From positions 1 to 18,822 of the forward strand of contig JBJHAX010000039.1 of NCBI GenBank assembly GCA_050480705.1: a stretch of DNA of 18,822 bases, given 5' to 3'. Shown piece after piece: positions 1 through 6,731 of the stretch (positions are counted from its first letter, which is position 1; every line of letters begins with the position of its first letter). The notes under the pieces are model-generated. The model saw nothing but the letters and a program-made list of their open reading frames with translations, ran no database searches and had not been told where the DNA came from. This DNA is from JBJHAX01 sp050480705. Lineage in GTDB: Bacteria > Actinomycetota > Nitriliruptoria > Nitriliruptorales > Nitriliruptoraceae. A program made the position numbers and the translations under genes.

Positions 1-701
1 TGCTGGTCGAGCAGGTCAGCGACGTCGTCTTCGAGGTCGCTGCGTTCGAGCGCGCTCATCGACGTCATGGCGGTCGCCGCGGAGGTGCGTTCGGTGACGG
101 CGGTCCACACGGCCGCACGTGCGCGACCGCCGTCAGCAGCGGGCTCGAGGAGCAGCACCATCAGGTGACCGAGCCGGTCGAGCAGGCTGCTCGCAGAGCG
201 CTGTACCGCAGCGGCAGGGTTGTTCAGTTCGTGCGCGATGCCGGCGGTGAGCGTTCCGAGCTGCGCCATGCGTTCGTTGTGGCGCAACTGCTCCGCGGTG
301 TCGTCCATACGTGTGACCAGGCCGCTGAACACCGCACGGGCCGAGTCGGGACTCGACGCCAGCAGATCATCGAACGTCGTCTTCGGGATGCCGACCAGCG
401 ACGCCGCGTCCCGGGCCTTGACGGTCGCCGTGCGCGGCACCGCACGCAACAGCGCCATCTCCCCCACGACCTCGCCCGGGCCGTGGACCGCAAGGACGAC
501 GTCACGTCCTTCCGACTGTTTGATGATCTCGAGGCTGCCTTCGACGACGACGTAGGCGCGGTCGCCCACCTCACCTTCGTTGAAGAGGACCTCTCCGGCA
601 GCGAGCGCGACCTCGTCGACATTGGCGCACAGCGCCGACAGCGTGTCGGGTTCGATGTCGGTGAACAGACCCACCTGTTGGAGTCGCTCGGCGCCCGGCA
701 T
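1..701 (-). CDS. Cyclic-nucleotide-binding sensor histidine kinase (N-terminal part; continues past the left edge)
   Basis: Partial: 233 codons are visible from ATG at 701 and the frame is open to base 3. Residues ~5-125 form a CRP-type cyclic-nucleotide-binding domain. The phosphate-binding cassette keeps G80-E81-M-A-L-L and P89-R90-T91-A, the Glu and Arg that normally hold the cyclic phosphate and ribose. Residues ~140-185 are a HisKA segment with the H-box H157-E-L-N-N-P, so H157 is the likely phosphorylated His. The ATPase domain would lie outside the window. There is no signal peptide or membrane segment, so the protein is probably cytosolic. The start follows the stop of the upstream fused response regulator/flavoprotein after one base (TGAGATG), which implies translational coupling. 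The likely partner is the receiver domain of that neighbour, and the likely ligand is the product of the cyclase at the head of the operon; both are inferences. Confidence 0.88.
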   Translation of the reverse strand, partial: MPGAERLQQVGLFTDIEPDTLSALCANVDEVALAAGEVLFNEGEVGDRAYVVVEGSLEIIKQSEGRDVVLAVHGPGEVVGEMALLRAVPRTATVKARDAASLVGIPKTTFDDLLASSPDSARAVFSGLVTRMDDTAEQLRHNERMAQLGTLTAGIAHELNNPAAAVQRSASSLLDRLGHLMVLLLEPAADGGRARAAVWTAVTERTSAATAMTSMSALERSDLEDDVADLLDQ

Positions 702-702
702 C

Positions 703-2418
703 TCAGATCGTCGCGAGGTAGCGGTGCACGAACGACACGCAGATCGCACCCTGCCCGACGGCCGAAGCGACACGGCGAACCGACTGGTCACGCACGTCCC
801 CTGCGGCGAAGATCCCGGGTACGGACGTTTCCAGCAGATAGGGGTCGCGTTCCAGGCGCCATCCTCGCGGACGTGACCCGTTGACAGAGATGTCCGGACC
901 GGTCGGAATGAATCCCTGCTCGTTGACGGCGACGACGCCTTGCAGGAAGTCGCTGTGGGGTACCGCGCCGACGAAGACGAACATCCCGGTCGCCTCGACG
1001 ATGACCGTGTCACCGTCCGCGTCGATGAGCACGACCGTTTCGAGATGGCCGTCGCCCTCCACACGGGCGACGTGTGCCGAGGTGAGCACCCGGATGGCAT
1101 CGATCGCTGCGATCTGATCGACGAGGTAGGTCGACATCTTCTCGGCGAGCGAGCCGGCACGCACGACCATGACGACCTCGGCGGCGTAACGCGAGAACAT
1201 GACGGCAGCCTGCCCTGCGGAGTTGGCGCCGCCGACGATCACCACCCGCTCACCCCGGTAGGCGGCCGCCTCGGGCAGGGTCGCGCCGTAGTACACGCCG
1301 GCGCCCGTGAGTTCGGCCACGCCGTCGACGCCGAGCTCGCGCATGCGCATACCGGTCGCCACCACGACGGCGTGGGCGGTCAGTTCACGACCGTCGTCGA
1401 GGGTCACGACCCGCGCCGGTCCTTCGGCCCGCACACCAGTCACCTCGACGGGGTGCAGGATCTCGGCACCCAGCCGCCTGGCCTGTGCCGTCGCACGGCG
1501 GGCGAGGTCGCCGCCGCTGACACCGTTGGGGAAGCCGAGATAGTTCTCGATGCGCGAACTCGAGCCTGCCTGCCCACCGGTGGCCGAGCGTTCGAGAACG
1601 GCGACGTCGAGTCCTTCCGACGCCCCGTAGACGGCGGCGGCAAGGCCCGCCGGTCCGGCCCCGATGATGATCAGGTCGTAGAACGGTGAGCGCGCTTGCG
1701 CCGTGAGCCCGATGGCGGCAGCGAGGGCGCCCGTGACAGGTGCCGCGAGCACCTGCCCGTCGGGCAACACGACCGCAGGCAGGCGACTCCTGTCATCGAG
1801 TGTCGTGAGCAGCGAGCGTCCCTCGTCGTCGTGTTCGACATCCAGGAAGCGGTAGGGGATCTGATTTCGTGCCAGGAAGTCCTTGATGTCGTGCGCAGCG
1901 GCGTCCCAGCGTGCCCCGAGCACCCGGATGCCGTCGATGGCTGGCGGCTGAGCGGCATGCCAGTCGTCGAGCAGCTCGTCGACGATCGGATACAGCAGTT
2001 CATCCGGCGGCTGCCAGGGCTTCATCAGATAATGGTCGAGCCCGACCTGGTTGATGCTCTGAATCGCGGCGTCGGTGTCGGCGTATGCGGTCAACAACAC
2101 GCTCTTCGCCTCGGGGTAGTGGCGCTTGGCCTCGACCAGCAGGTCCGTGCCTTCGAGTTCGGGCATGCGTTGATCGACGACCATGACAGCGATGCTCGCT
2201 CCCCGGCGATGCAGTTCGGTGACCGCGGCAAGGCCCTGCGGTCCCCCGTCGGCCGCCACGATGCGGTAGTCGTCGCCGTAGCGACGCCGCAGGTCGCGGC
2301 GAACCGCTGCGAGAACGTCGGCGTCGTCGTCGACCGCGACGATCACGGGGCGCTGCCGGCGCCCGGTGCCTTCGGCGAACGTGGCCTCGTCCCGCGTGCG
2401 CCGCGTCGCGTCGCTCAT
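703..2418 (-). CDS. Fused response regulator / thioredoxin-reductase-like FAD oxidoreductase
   Basis: 571 aa in three parts. Residues ~24-150 are a receiver domain: acidic pocket D30/D31, phosphoacceptor D82 (VVDQRMP), T110 and K133-P134. Residues ~160-240 are a thioredoxin/glutaredoxin-like segment that contains no cysteine. Residues ~246-571 are a thioredoxin-reductase-type flavoprotein with the FAD motif GAGPAG (253-258), TGGQAG (280-285), the NAD(P)H-binding GGANSAG (396-402) and the C-terminal FAD motif AAGD (538-541). Where thioredoxin reductases carry the redox-active CxxC, this protein reads YYGATLPEA (about 377-385). The only Cys in the protein is C560. NCBI-type annotation knows such fusions as 'fused response regulator/thioredoxin-disulfide reductase', but classical disulfide reduction looks impossible here. 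It overlaps the phosphoesterase gene by ATGA and is followed by the kinase after one base. Phosphorylation by that kinase may control the flavoprotein (inference). Confidence 0.92.
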   Translation of the reverse strand: MSDATRRTRDEATFAEGTGRRQRPVIVAVDDDADVLAAVRRDLRRRYGDDYRIVAADGGPQGLAAVTELHRRGASIAVMVVDQRMPELEGTDLLVEAKRHYPEAKSVLLTAYADTDAAIQSINQVGLDHYLMKPWQPPDELLYPIVDELLDDWHAAQPPAIDGIRVLGARWDAAAHDIKDFLARNQIPYRFLDVEHDDEGRSLLTTLDDRSRLPAVVLPDGQVLAAPVTGALAAAIGLTAQARSPFYDLIIIGAGPAGLAAAVYGASEGLDVAVLERSATGGQAGSSSRIENYLGFPNGVSGGDLARRATAQARRLGAEILHPVEVTGVRAEGPARVVTLDDGRELTAHAVVVATGMRMRELGVDGVAELTGAGVYYGATLPEAAAYRGERVVIVGGANSAGQAAVMFSRYAAEVVMVVRAGSLAEKMSTYLVDQIAAIDAIRVLTSAHVARVEGDGHLETVVLIDADGDTVIVEATGMFVFVGAVPHSDFLQGVVAVNEQGFIPTGPDISVNGSRPRGWRLERDPYLLETSVPGIFAAGDVRDQSVRRVASAVGQGAICVSFVHRYLATI

Positions 2419-3272
2419 GGCCGTACTCCACGATCCAGCTCATCGAGGCTGACGAAGCGATGAGTGACCGCGCCTGCCTCGACCTCGACGATGCGCAGGC
2501 CCGACGGGTCGTCGCCCAGCGGCAGGCCGACCGCCGAGGTTGCCACCATCTCGAACGGTGTACCCGACGGGGTCGCGTTCCGGTGGAGATGTCCGCAGAA
2601 GTACGCGGCGACACCGGCACCTCCGAACTGCTCGATGACGCGCGAGCGGATCGCCCCCGGCAGGTTCCAGTACGAGTCGGGCTCGGACTCATCCTCGACG
2701 TACAGCGGGTGGTGTCCGAAGACGATGATGGGAAGATCCCGGCTCGCGGCTGCCGCCAGCCGGTCGTCGATCCAGTCGAGTTGCCGTCGGGCCTCGTCAG
2801 CGAGATGGTCGGGTCGTGCCAGCACCGCGGTGTTGATGATCAGCAGGCTCGCCGAAGCATGCGACATCTCGACGAGATCGGGGCCGTGCCGTCGGCGGTA
2901 GCGCTCGAGGCTCGCGCGGGTGGGCACCTCACCGTCGTCGGCTGCATCGTGGTTCCCGGCGACCCAGTGCACGGCAGGATCGAGCCGAGCGAACGCTGCG
3001 ATCATCGCCTCGTACTGATCCTCGTCGGTGGCGTCATCGACCATGTCACCCCCGACCACCACCAGGTGCGTGTCGAGACCGTTGAGATGGGTGATGGCGC
3101 GATCGAGGCGGTCGAGATCCCAGGCGAAGCCGGTCAGTGGCGCGAGCGCCGGGACCTTCAGGCCGTGGTCTCGCTCGATCGTGGCCCGTTCGACCTCGGA
3201 AAGCCCGGAGAATCCGGCGGCGCAACCGAGCTGGCAATCCGCCATGAAGCCCAATCGCAGGCGTGCGGCCAT
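2415..3272 (-). CDS. Calcineurin-like metallophosphoesterase, CPPED1-like
   Basis: 285 aa, cytosolic, with no signal peptide. The metallophosphoesterase motifs appear in order: D12-C-Q14 (D-x-Q in place of the usual D-x-H), GGD (74-76), GNHD (106-109), GHHPL (186-190) and GHLHRN (227-232). The D-x-Q first motif and the GHxHRN last motif resemble the CPPED1/CSTP1 branch of the superfamily, whose human member is a protein phosphatase. Substrate cannot be read from sequence; a phosphoprotein, a cyclic nucleotide or a nucleotide derivative are all possible. It lies 4 bases after the cyclase stop, and its TGA overlaps the ATG of the response regulator/flavoprotein gene, so it is tightly co-expressed. 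A role in switching the module off, by hydrolysing the cyclase product or removing phosphate, is an inference from position. Confidence 0.9.
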   Translation of the reverse strand: MAARLRLGFMADCQLGCAAGFSGLSEVERATIERDHGLKVPALAPLTGFAWDLDRLDRAITHLNGLDTHLVVVGGDMVDDATDEDQYEAMIAAFARLDPAVHWVAGNHDAADDGEVPTRASLERYRRRHGPDLVEMSHASASLLIINTAVLARPDHLADEARRQLDWIDDRLAAAASRDLPIIVFGHHPLYVEDESEPDSYWNLPGAIRSRVIEQFGGAGVAAYFCGHLHRNATPSGTPFEMVATSAVGLPLGDDPSGLRIVEVEAGAVTHRFVSLDELDRGVRP

Positions 3273-3276
3273 CAGT

Positions 3277-4080
3277 TCACGCCAGTGCGGTGGACGCGCG
3301 CAGCACCTCCACGTCGGTCGGCGCCGCGACGCCCTTGAGCGTCATGGTGCGAGTCGTTCCCCTGCCGGAGACACCCGCCGCCGTAGCCGCGGCGCGCGAC
3401 ACGGCGATCTCGCCGGCCGCTGCGGCGCTTGCCAGACGCGCCGTCAGATTGACGTTGTCGCCCATCGCAGTGAAGTCGTTGACCTCTCCCTCGCCGACGA
3501 GCCCGAGGAAGACCGGCCCGGTGTGGATGCCCACGCCCACGGGAAGCCACGGATCGTCGTCGAATCCGATCCCGCGCAGCAGCGCCTGCGCAGCCGCAAC
3601 GGCCTGCCGGGCATGCGACTCGCCCGCGATGACCGGGACGAACAGTCCCACGACCTCGTCACCCACGAACTTGTCGACGAGCGCTTCGTGCTCGAGGAGT
3701 GCTCCCGTCGCTGCCTGGAAGAACCGATTCATCTGCTCCGAGAACGCTGACGCCGACATGCCGGCGGCCAGTTCGGTCGAGTCGCGCACGTCGGCGAAGA
3801 GCATCGAGATCTCGACCTCGGCGCCACGCACGCCGACACTGCCCATCTCCACGATGCACCTGCGGCAGATGTTGGGGTTCTTGGCCCACCGGGTGAAACC
3901 GCGGCGCTTCAGCAGTGCTCCACCGATGCTGCCGAACGGGGCGTAGCACACCCTGCAACGCGGTGACGAAGGAAGGCGCCCGAACCACCTGCGGGACATT
4001 GCGAGCGAAGGATGCTCCCCGGTATAGAACTGGCGCAGCTGCTCCTCAGGCGACGCCTCGGGTTGTGCGGGCGAGCCCAT
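3277..4080 (-). CDS. Class III adenylate/guanylate cyclase with N-terminal Cys-pair (zinc-ribbon-like) module
   Basis: 267 aa from ATG at 4080, chosen because GGGAG sits 8 bases upstream; an in-frame GTG at 4095 has no such site. Residues ~30-80 hold two cysteine pairs, C42-x2-C45 and C72-x2-C75, a probable metal-binding module. Residues ~88-262 are a class III cyclase domain with metal-binding D97 (FADVRDST) and D141 (KFVGDE), purine-contact K137, and GDNVNLTAR (207-215) with the transition-state N211 and R215. T204 (DFTAMGD) takes the position of the second purine-selecting residue. A Lys/Thr pair is typical of class IIIb adenylate cyclases, so cAMP is the likelier product (inference). No membrane segments. 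It is the first gene of the operon, and its product could be the ligand of the cyclic-nucleotide-binding kinase encoded last. Confidence 0.9.
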   Translation of the reverse strand: MGSPAQPEASPEEQLRQFYTGEHPSLAMSRRWFGRLPSSPRCRVCYAPFGSIGGALLKRRGFTRWAKNPNICRRCIVEMGSVGVRGAEVEISMLFADVRDSTELAAGMSASAFSEQMNRFFQAATGALLEHEALVDKFVGDEVVGLFVPVIAGESHARQAVAAAQALLRGIGFDDDPWLPVGVGIHTGPVFLGLVGEGEVNDFTAMGDNVNLTARLASAAAAGEIAVSRAAATAAGVSGRGTTRTMTLKGVAAPTDVEVLRASTALA

Positions 4081-4106
4081 GACGGTGACTCCCACTCAGT
4101 ACCGAC

Positions 4107-4135
4107 AGACTATGCCCGCGACGCGACCCAATCAC
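4107..4135 (-). promoter_or_regulatory. Possible promoter of the cyclase operon
   Basis: On the minus strand GTGATT (4135-4130) and TAGTCT (4112-4107) are separated by 17 bases. The second fits TAnnnT for a -10 box; the first is a poor -35 box. The start of transcription would lie about 20 bases before the ATG at 4080. Weak call. Confidence 0.22.
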
Positions 4136-4190
4136 GGCATGGCGTCGTGCGATTTCTCTCTCCCCCCGCCGAACGAGCAGCCCCGGGCGA

Positions 4191-4229
4191 TAGGGATGTG
4201 GCCGTACGGCACACCCGGCGATGCCCCTA
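4191..4229. repeat. Nested inverted repeat between two minus-strand operons (terminator or operator)
   Basis: The 10-bp perfect palindrome GCCGTACGGC (4201-4210) is extended by TGT/ACA (4197-4199 and 4211-4213) with one bulged G. It is framed by TAGGG (4191-4195) and CCCTA (4225-4229). The outer arm overlaps the TAG stop of the small membrane protein gene, so transcribed RNA could end here. The position also fits an operator upstream of the cyclase operon. There is no U-tract. Confidence 0.4.
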
Positions 4230-4433
4230 GGAGTCGCGAGTTCCTGCGATTCGCACGAACTGCGCTGCCGCCGCGAAGGTCACGAAGGCGACACTGGCCC
4301 CTGCGATGAGCAGGGCACTGGACGACTCGCCGGCACTAAACAACGGCGGGATCGACCAGATCACGAACGCGCCGGTCACCGCCATGCCCACGATCAGCCC
4401 CGCCCGCACCCACGTCCTGGCTGTGTCGTTCAC
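4227..4433 (-). CDS. Small two-helix membrane protein
   Basis: 68 aa from GTG at 4433. Two hydrophobic stretches (about residues 10-32 and 40-60) predict two membrane helices with a short polar end. The start overlaps the stop of the preceding membrane protein gene by four bases (GTGA), and GGGGA lies 4 bases upstream of the start inside that gene, so the two are probably translated together. No family is recognised. High hydrophobicity and the overlap argue that it is real. It may be a partner subunit of the upstream membrane protein. Confidence 0.65.
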   Translation of the reverse strand: MNDTARTWVRAGLIVGMAVTGAFVIWSIPPLFSAGESSSALLIAGASVAFVTFAAAAQFVRIAGTRDS

Positions 4434-4777
4434 GACGTCCCCGATCGCCGTGCGGCAACGAAGGAGCGGATCCCGAGCGTCAGATAGACCGCGAGCACCA
4501 ACACGGTCACCAGCGAGGTGATAGCAGCCGGATCGGCATCGGCGAGTCTGCCGAGGGGCTGCAACGAACCGAGCAGGCCGAGGACGGCAACGACGAGTGC
4601 TGCATGGATCGCGCCCGGGCCGGCTTCGGCACGCGCCGCGAGGATGCCGAGCACCCCGATGACGAGACCCAGCAGCGACGGCAGCAGCGCCGTCACGCTC
4701 GCGAATCCCGTACCGACGTAGGCCACGACCCCGACCACAACCAGGATCGCGCCGACGAGTTGTGTGACATTGGGCAT
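4430..4777 (-). CDS. Four-helix membrane protein, unknown function
   Basis: 115 aa if started at ATG 4777 (MPNVTQLVG), which has GGAGAG 10 bases upstream. The frame is open further up to 4849, but that extra segment is polar and proline-rich and looks untranslated. Four hydrophobic segments at about residues 4-24, 27-47, 56-75 and 85-105 are followed by a basic C-terminus (VAARRSGTS), which suggests a cytoplasmic tail. It resembles small uncharacterised actinobacterial membrane proteins; no catalytic motif is visible. Its stop overlaps the start of the 68-aa membrane protein (GTGA), so the pair forms a two-gene unit. Confidence 0.75.
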   Translation of the reverse strand: MPNVTQLVGAILVVVGVVAYVGTGFASVTALLPSLLGLVIGVLGILAARAEAGPGAIHAALVVAVLGLLGSLQPLGRLADADPAAITSLVTVLVLAVYLTLGIRSFVAARRSGTS

Positions 4778-4955
4778 GTCTTCAACGCTCTCCGCGGACG
4801 GGCCAGGGGCAGGGACGAGCGGTCCGCTGCGCGAAAGTGTGCCCGACACGCCATGCGTGCGCAGTCACCGGCATGTGCGGGCAGGGTTGCTGCAGCGGGA
4901 TTCGCTGCTTGCCGTCGCCGACACTCGCATCGGTGCAAGGCTGCATGACGCGCTG

Positions 4956-5441
4956 TCAGCCGCATTCGGCCGCGATCGTCAGCGAGGCCGTCGCCAGCGT
5001 CCGGTCCTGCTCGAACTCGGTGAACTCCAAGGTGTACTCACCTGCGCGGACGCCGGCGTCGTCGGGAAGGCTTGCAGGCGCCGTGAGGGTGCCGTGCTCG
5101 TCGGCGGTTCCCATCACCCCCGACTCGAGCTGGTCGGAATGGCGTGGATCGATCGTCACCGCGTAGTCGACCCCGGCGTCGAGACCGGATGCTCGTGCGA
5201 CGAATCCGTCCCCGATCTGCGCACAGGCCGCATCGACGTCGAGTGACGCGTCGGCCGCTGCCTCGTCGGCGCCTGTCTCGTCGGCGTCGTGGTCGTCGGC
5301 CTCTGTCTGCTCGTCGTCCGCTGGGCCGTCCTCGCTGTGGTCCATCTCCGAGCCTTCCACCGGAGCGTCATCCACGCACGCGGACACGAGCAGTGCCATC
5401 GCCGCCCCGATTGTCACGGTCGACCATGCTGGCTGGCGCAT
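4956..5441 (-). CDS. Acidic secreted lipoprotein, unknown function
   Basis: 161 aa from ATG at 5441, selected because GGAGG lies 5 bases upstream; upstream codons in the same frame are unlikely to be translated. A signal peptide of about 22 residues ends in a lipobox-like LVSAC, so the protein is probably processed by signal peptidase II and anchored outside the membrane. It is followed by a low-complexity linker very rich in Asp, Glu and Ala (about residues 25-70). The C-terminal ~90 residues look like a compact beta-rich domain with two Cys (in ACAQIGDGF and at the end, AAECG) that could form a disulfide. No family is recognised. It is transcribed towards the two small membrane proteins, with a gap of about 180 bases. 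Confidence 0.78.
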   Translation of the reverse strand: MRQPAWSTVTIGAAMALLVSACVDDAPVEGSEMDHSEDGPADDEQTEADDHDADETGADEAAADASLDVDAACAQIGDGFVARASGLDAGVDYAVTIDPRHSDQLESGVMGTADEHGTLTAPASLPDDAGVRAGEYTLEFTEFEQDRTLATASLTIAAECG

Positions 5442-5718
5442 CAGGTCCTCCGAACAGGTTGCTGATTTTGGAGCAGATACCGCGACGTGACGCCAGCCAC
5501 GCCTTCGCACGGCCCGCTGCGCAGGCTGACTCGACCAACGCGGACGTGCACGGCGGCACCACGGCCCGACAGCCGTGGCCGACCGTCCACGTCGATCCGG
5601 CCGCCACTGCGGCTATGGTGCTCCGACGGCAAGGGAGACGACGAGGCAGGAGCTCGCCTTCCGAGGCACACCGGCGCTTCGGTGCGACCGCCTTGCCGGA
5701 CCGACATTGGAGCCAATG

Positions 5719-5862
5719 ATGACGCTCGCGATACTGCTGCTGATCCTCGCGCTGCTGCTCGGCGGCGTCGGCCTGTTCATCGAGGCGCTGCGCTGGGTGC
5801 TCATCATCGCCATCGTGCTGCTGATCCTCGGCATCGTGACCGGTCGGCGGCCGCGGCTGTAG
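5719..5862 (+). CDS. Very small hydrophobic membrane protein
   Basis: 47 aa. Two ATGs follow each other at 5716 and 5719. GGAG at 5709-5712 is 6 bases from the second, which I prefer, and 3 from the first. The product is almost entirely Leu/Ile/Val/Gly, with two probable helices (residues ~2-20 and ~26-42) and a basic tail GRRPRL. It resembles the short 'hydrophobic protein' family common in actinomycetes (often 40-60 aa), whose function is unknown. A much longer in-frame reading from 5575 exists, but its N-terminus looks non-coding. Confidence 0.6.
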   Translation: MTLAILLLILALLLGGVGLFIEALRWVLIIAIVLLILGIVTGRRPRL

Positions 5863-5879
5863 GCAGCGCCCTTCGTCCA

Positions 5880-5892
5880 GATGTCGGACATC
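5880..5892. repeat. 13-bp palindrome GATGTC-G-GACATC
   Basis: A perfect 6-1-6 inverted repeat lies between the small hydrophobic gene and the RibD_C/DHFR-like gene starting at 5934. The size and position fit a protein binding site, but nothing else supports this. Confidence 0.25.
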
Positions 5893-5933
5893 ACGCCCGG
5901 CGACGACACGACACCCGATGATGCCGCTCGGCG

Positions 5934-6521
5934 ATGTCCGGTTCGTCCAGTGAGGAGTGGCCGATCGGACCACTGCGCTACTCCATCAACGTCACCCTTG
6001 ACGGGTGCTGCGACCATCTCGCGGTAACCCCGAGCGAGGAGCTGCACCGTCACGCGGCAGCAGGCCTCGAACGGTCAGATGCGCTCCTGATGGGCCGGGT
6101 GACCTACCAGATGATGGAGACCGCCTGGCGGCGCACGCCGACGGGAAGCTGGCCCGAGTGGATGGAACCATGGATGGAGCCCTTCGCGGAGACGATCGAC
6201 GCTGCCCCCAAGCACGTCGTGTCGTCCACCCTCGAGGAGGTCGATTGGAACGCCGAGCTCGTGCGCGGCGACCTCGGCACGGCGGTCGAGCAACTCAAGC
6301 GAGAGTCCGACAACGGCCTGTCCACCGGAGGCGTGCAGCTGCCGTTGGCATTGACGCAGCTGGGGATGATCGACGAGTACGAATTCATCGTGCATCCCAG
6401 GATCGCAGGTCACGGCCCGACCCTGTTCGCAGGCCTGTCGAGCTACGTGGATCTCGAATTCAAGGGAAGCCTCGAACTCGGTTCGGGTGCGGTGGCGATG
6501 CAGTATGTGCCACGACCCTGA
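5934..6521 (+). CDS. Dihydrofolate reductase / RibD C-terminal family protein
   Basis: 195 aa. The RibD_C/DHFR-like fold is shown by YSINVTLDGCCDH (16-28), LLMGRVTYQMM (51-61), a VVSSTLEEVDW strand (95-105), STGGVQLPLALTQLGMIDEY (130-149) with the Gly-rich NADPH-binding turn, and HPRIAGHGPTLF (154-165). The family holds NAD(P)H-dependent reductases; most members like this are uncharacterised and should not be assumed to be true DHFR or riboflavin enzymes. ATG 5934 is the only usual start codon before the conserved region but has no good ribosome binding site. GAGGAG lies inside the predicted N-terminus, so the true start may be slightly further in at an unusual codon. It is one of three intact family members in the window. 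Confidence 0.85.
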   Translation: MSGSSSEEWPIGPLRYSINVTLDGCCDHLAVTPSEELHRHAAAGLERSDALLMGRVTYQMMETAWRRTPTGSWPEWMEPWMEPFAETIDAAPKHVVSSTLEEVDWNAELVRGDLGTAVEQLKRESDNGLSTGGVQLPLALTQLGMIDEYEFIVHPRIAGHGPTLFAGLSSYVDLEFKGSLELGSGAVAMQYVPRP

Positions 6522-6711
6522 TCTCCACGCCGGCTTCCGTGCCTGATTGGCCGTCGATGGCCGACGTGGTCGTCGCCGAGCACCTGCGGCCCGTCGACGA
6601 CGGCAAGTGACCTGCCAACCCATCGGTCGGTTTCGTCCTGTGATCTGCACGGGCCGATGAGTTCCCACCCTCGGGAAGGTCTACCCAGTGCAGCGCATGC
6701 CAGTAGTGCCT

Positions 6712-6725
6712 GCTCGATATCGAGC
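6712..6725. promoter_or_regulatory. Perfect 14-bp palindrome just before the VOC gene start
   Basis: GCTCGATATCGAGC is its own reverse complement and ends 6 bases before the ATG at 6732, where a ribosome binding site would normally be. It could be an operator or an RNA hairpin that affects translation initiation. No classical GGAGG is present. Confidence 0.4.
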
Positions 6726-6731
6726 GATGGG

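Noticed and set aside
165..884. Long plus-strand reading frame opposite the kinase and flavoprotein genes
   Set aside because: It is Arg-rich with no recognisable fold and is the antisense shadow of genes whose domains are clear on the minus strand.
703..2418. Naming the flavoprotein trxB
   Set aside because: The catalytic CxxC is absent and a receiver domain is fused, so the symbol would mislead.
1696..2463. 255-codon plus-strand frame
   Set aside because: It lies antisense to the response-regulator fusion and reads as the mirror of its codons, as is common in GC-rich DNA.
6557..6610. Short frame ATG..TGA (17 codons) between the RibD_C-like and VOC genes
   Set aside because: It has no ribosome binding site and no similarity; probably chance.
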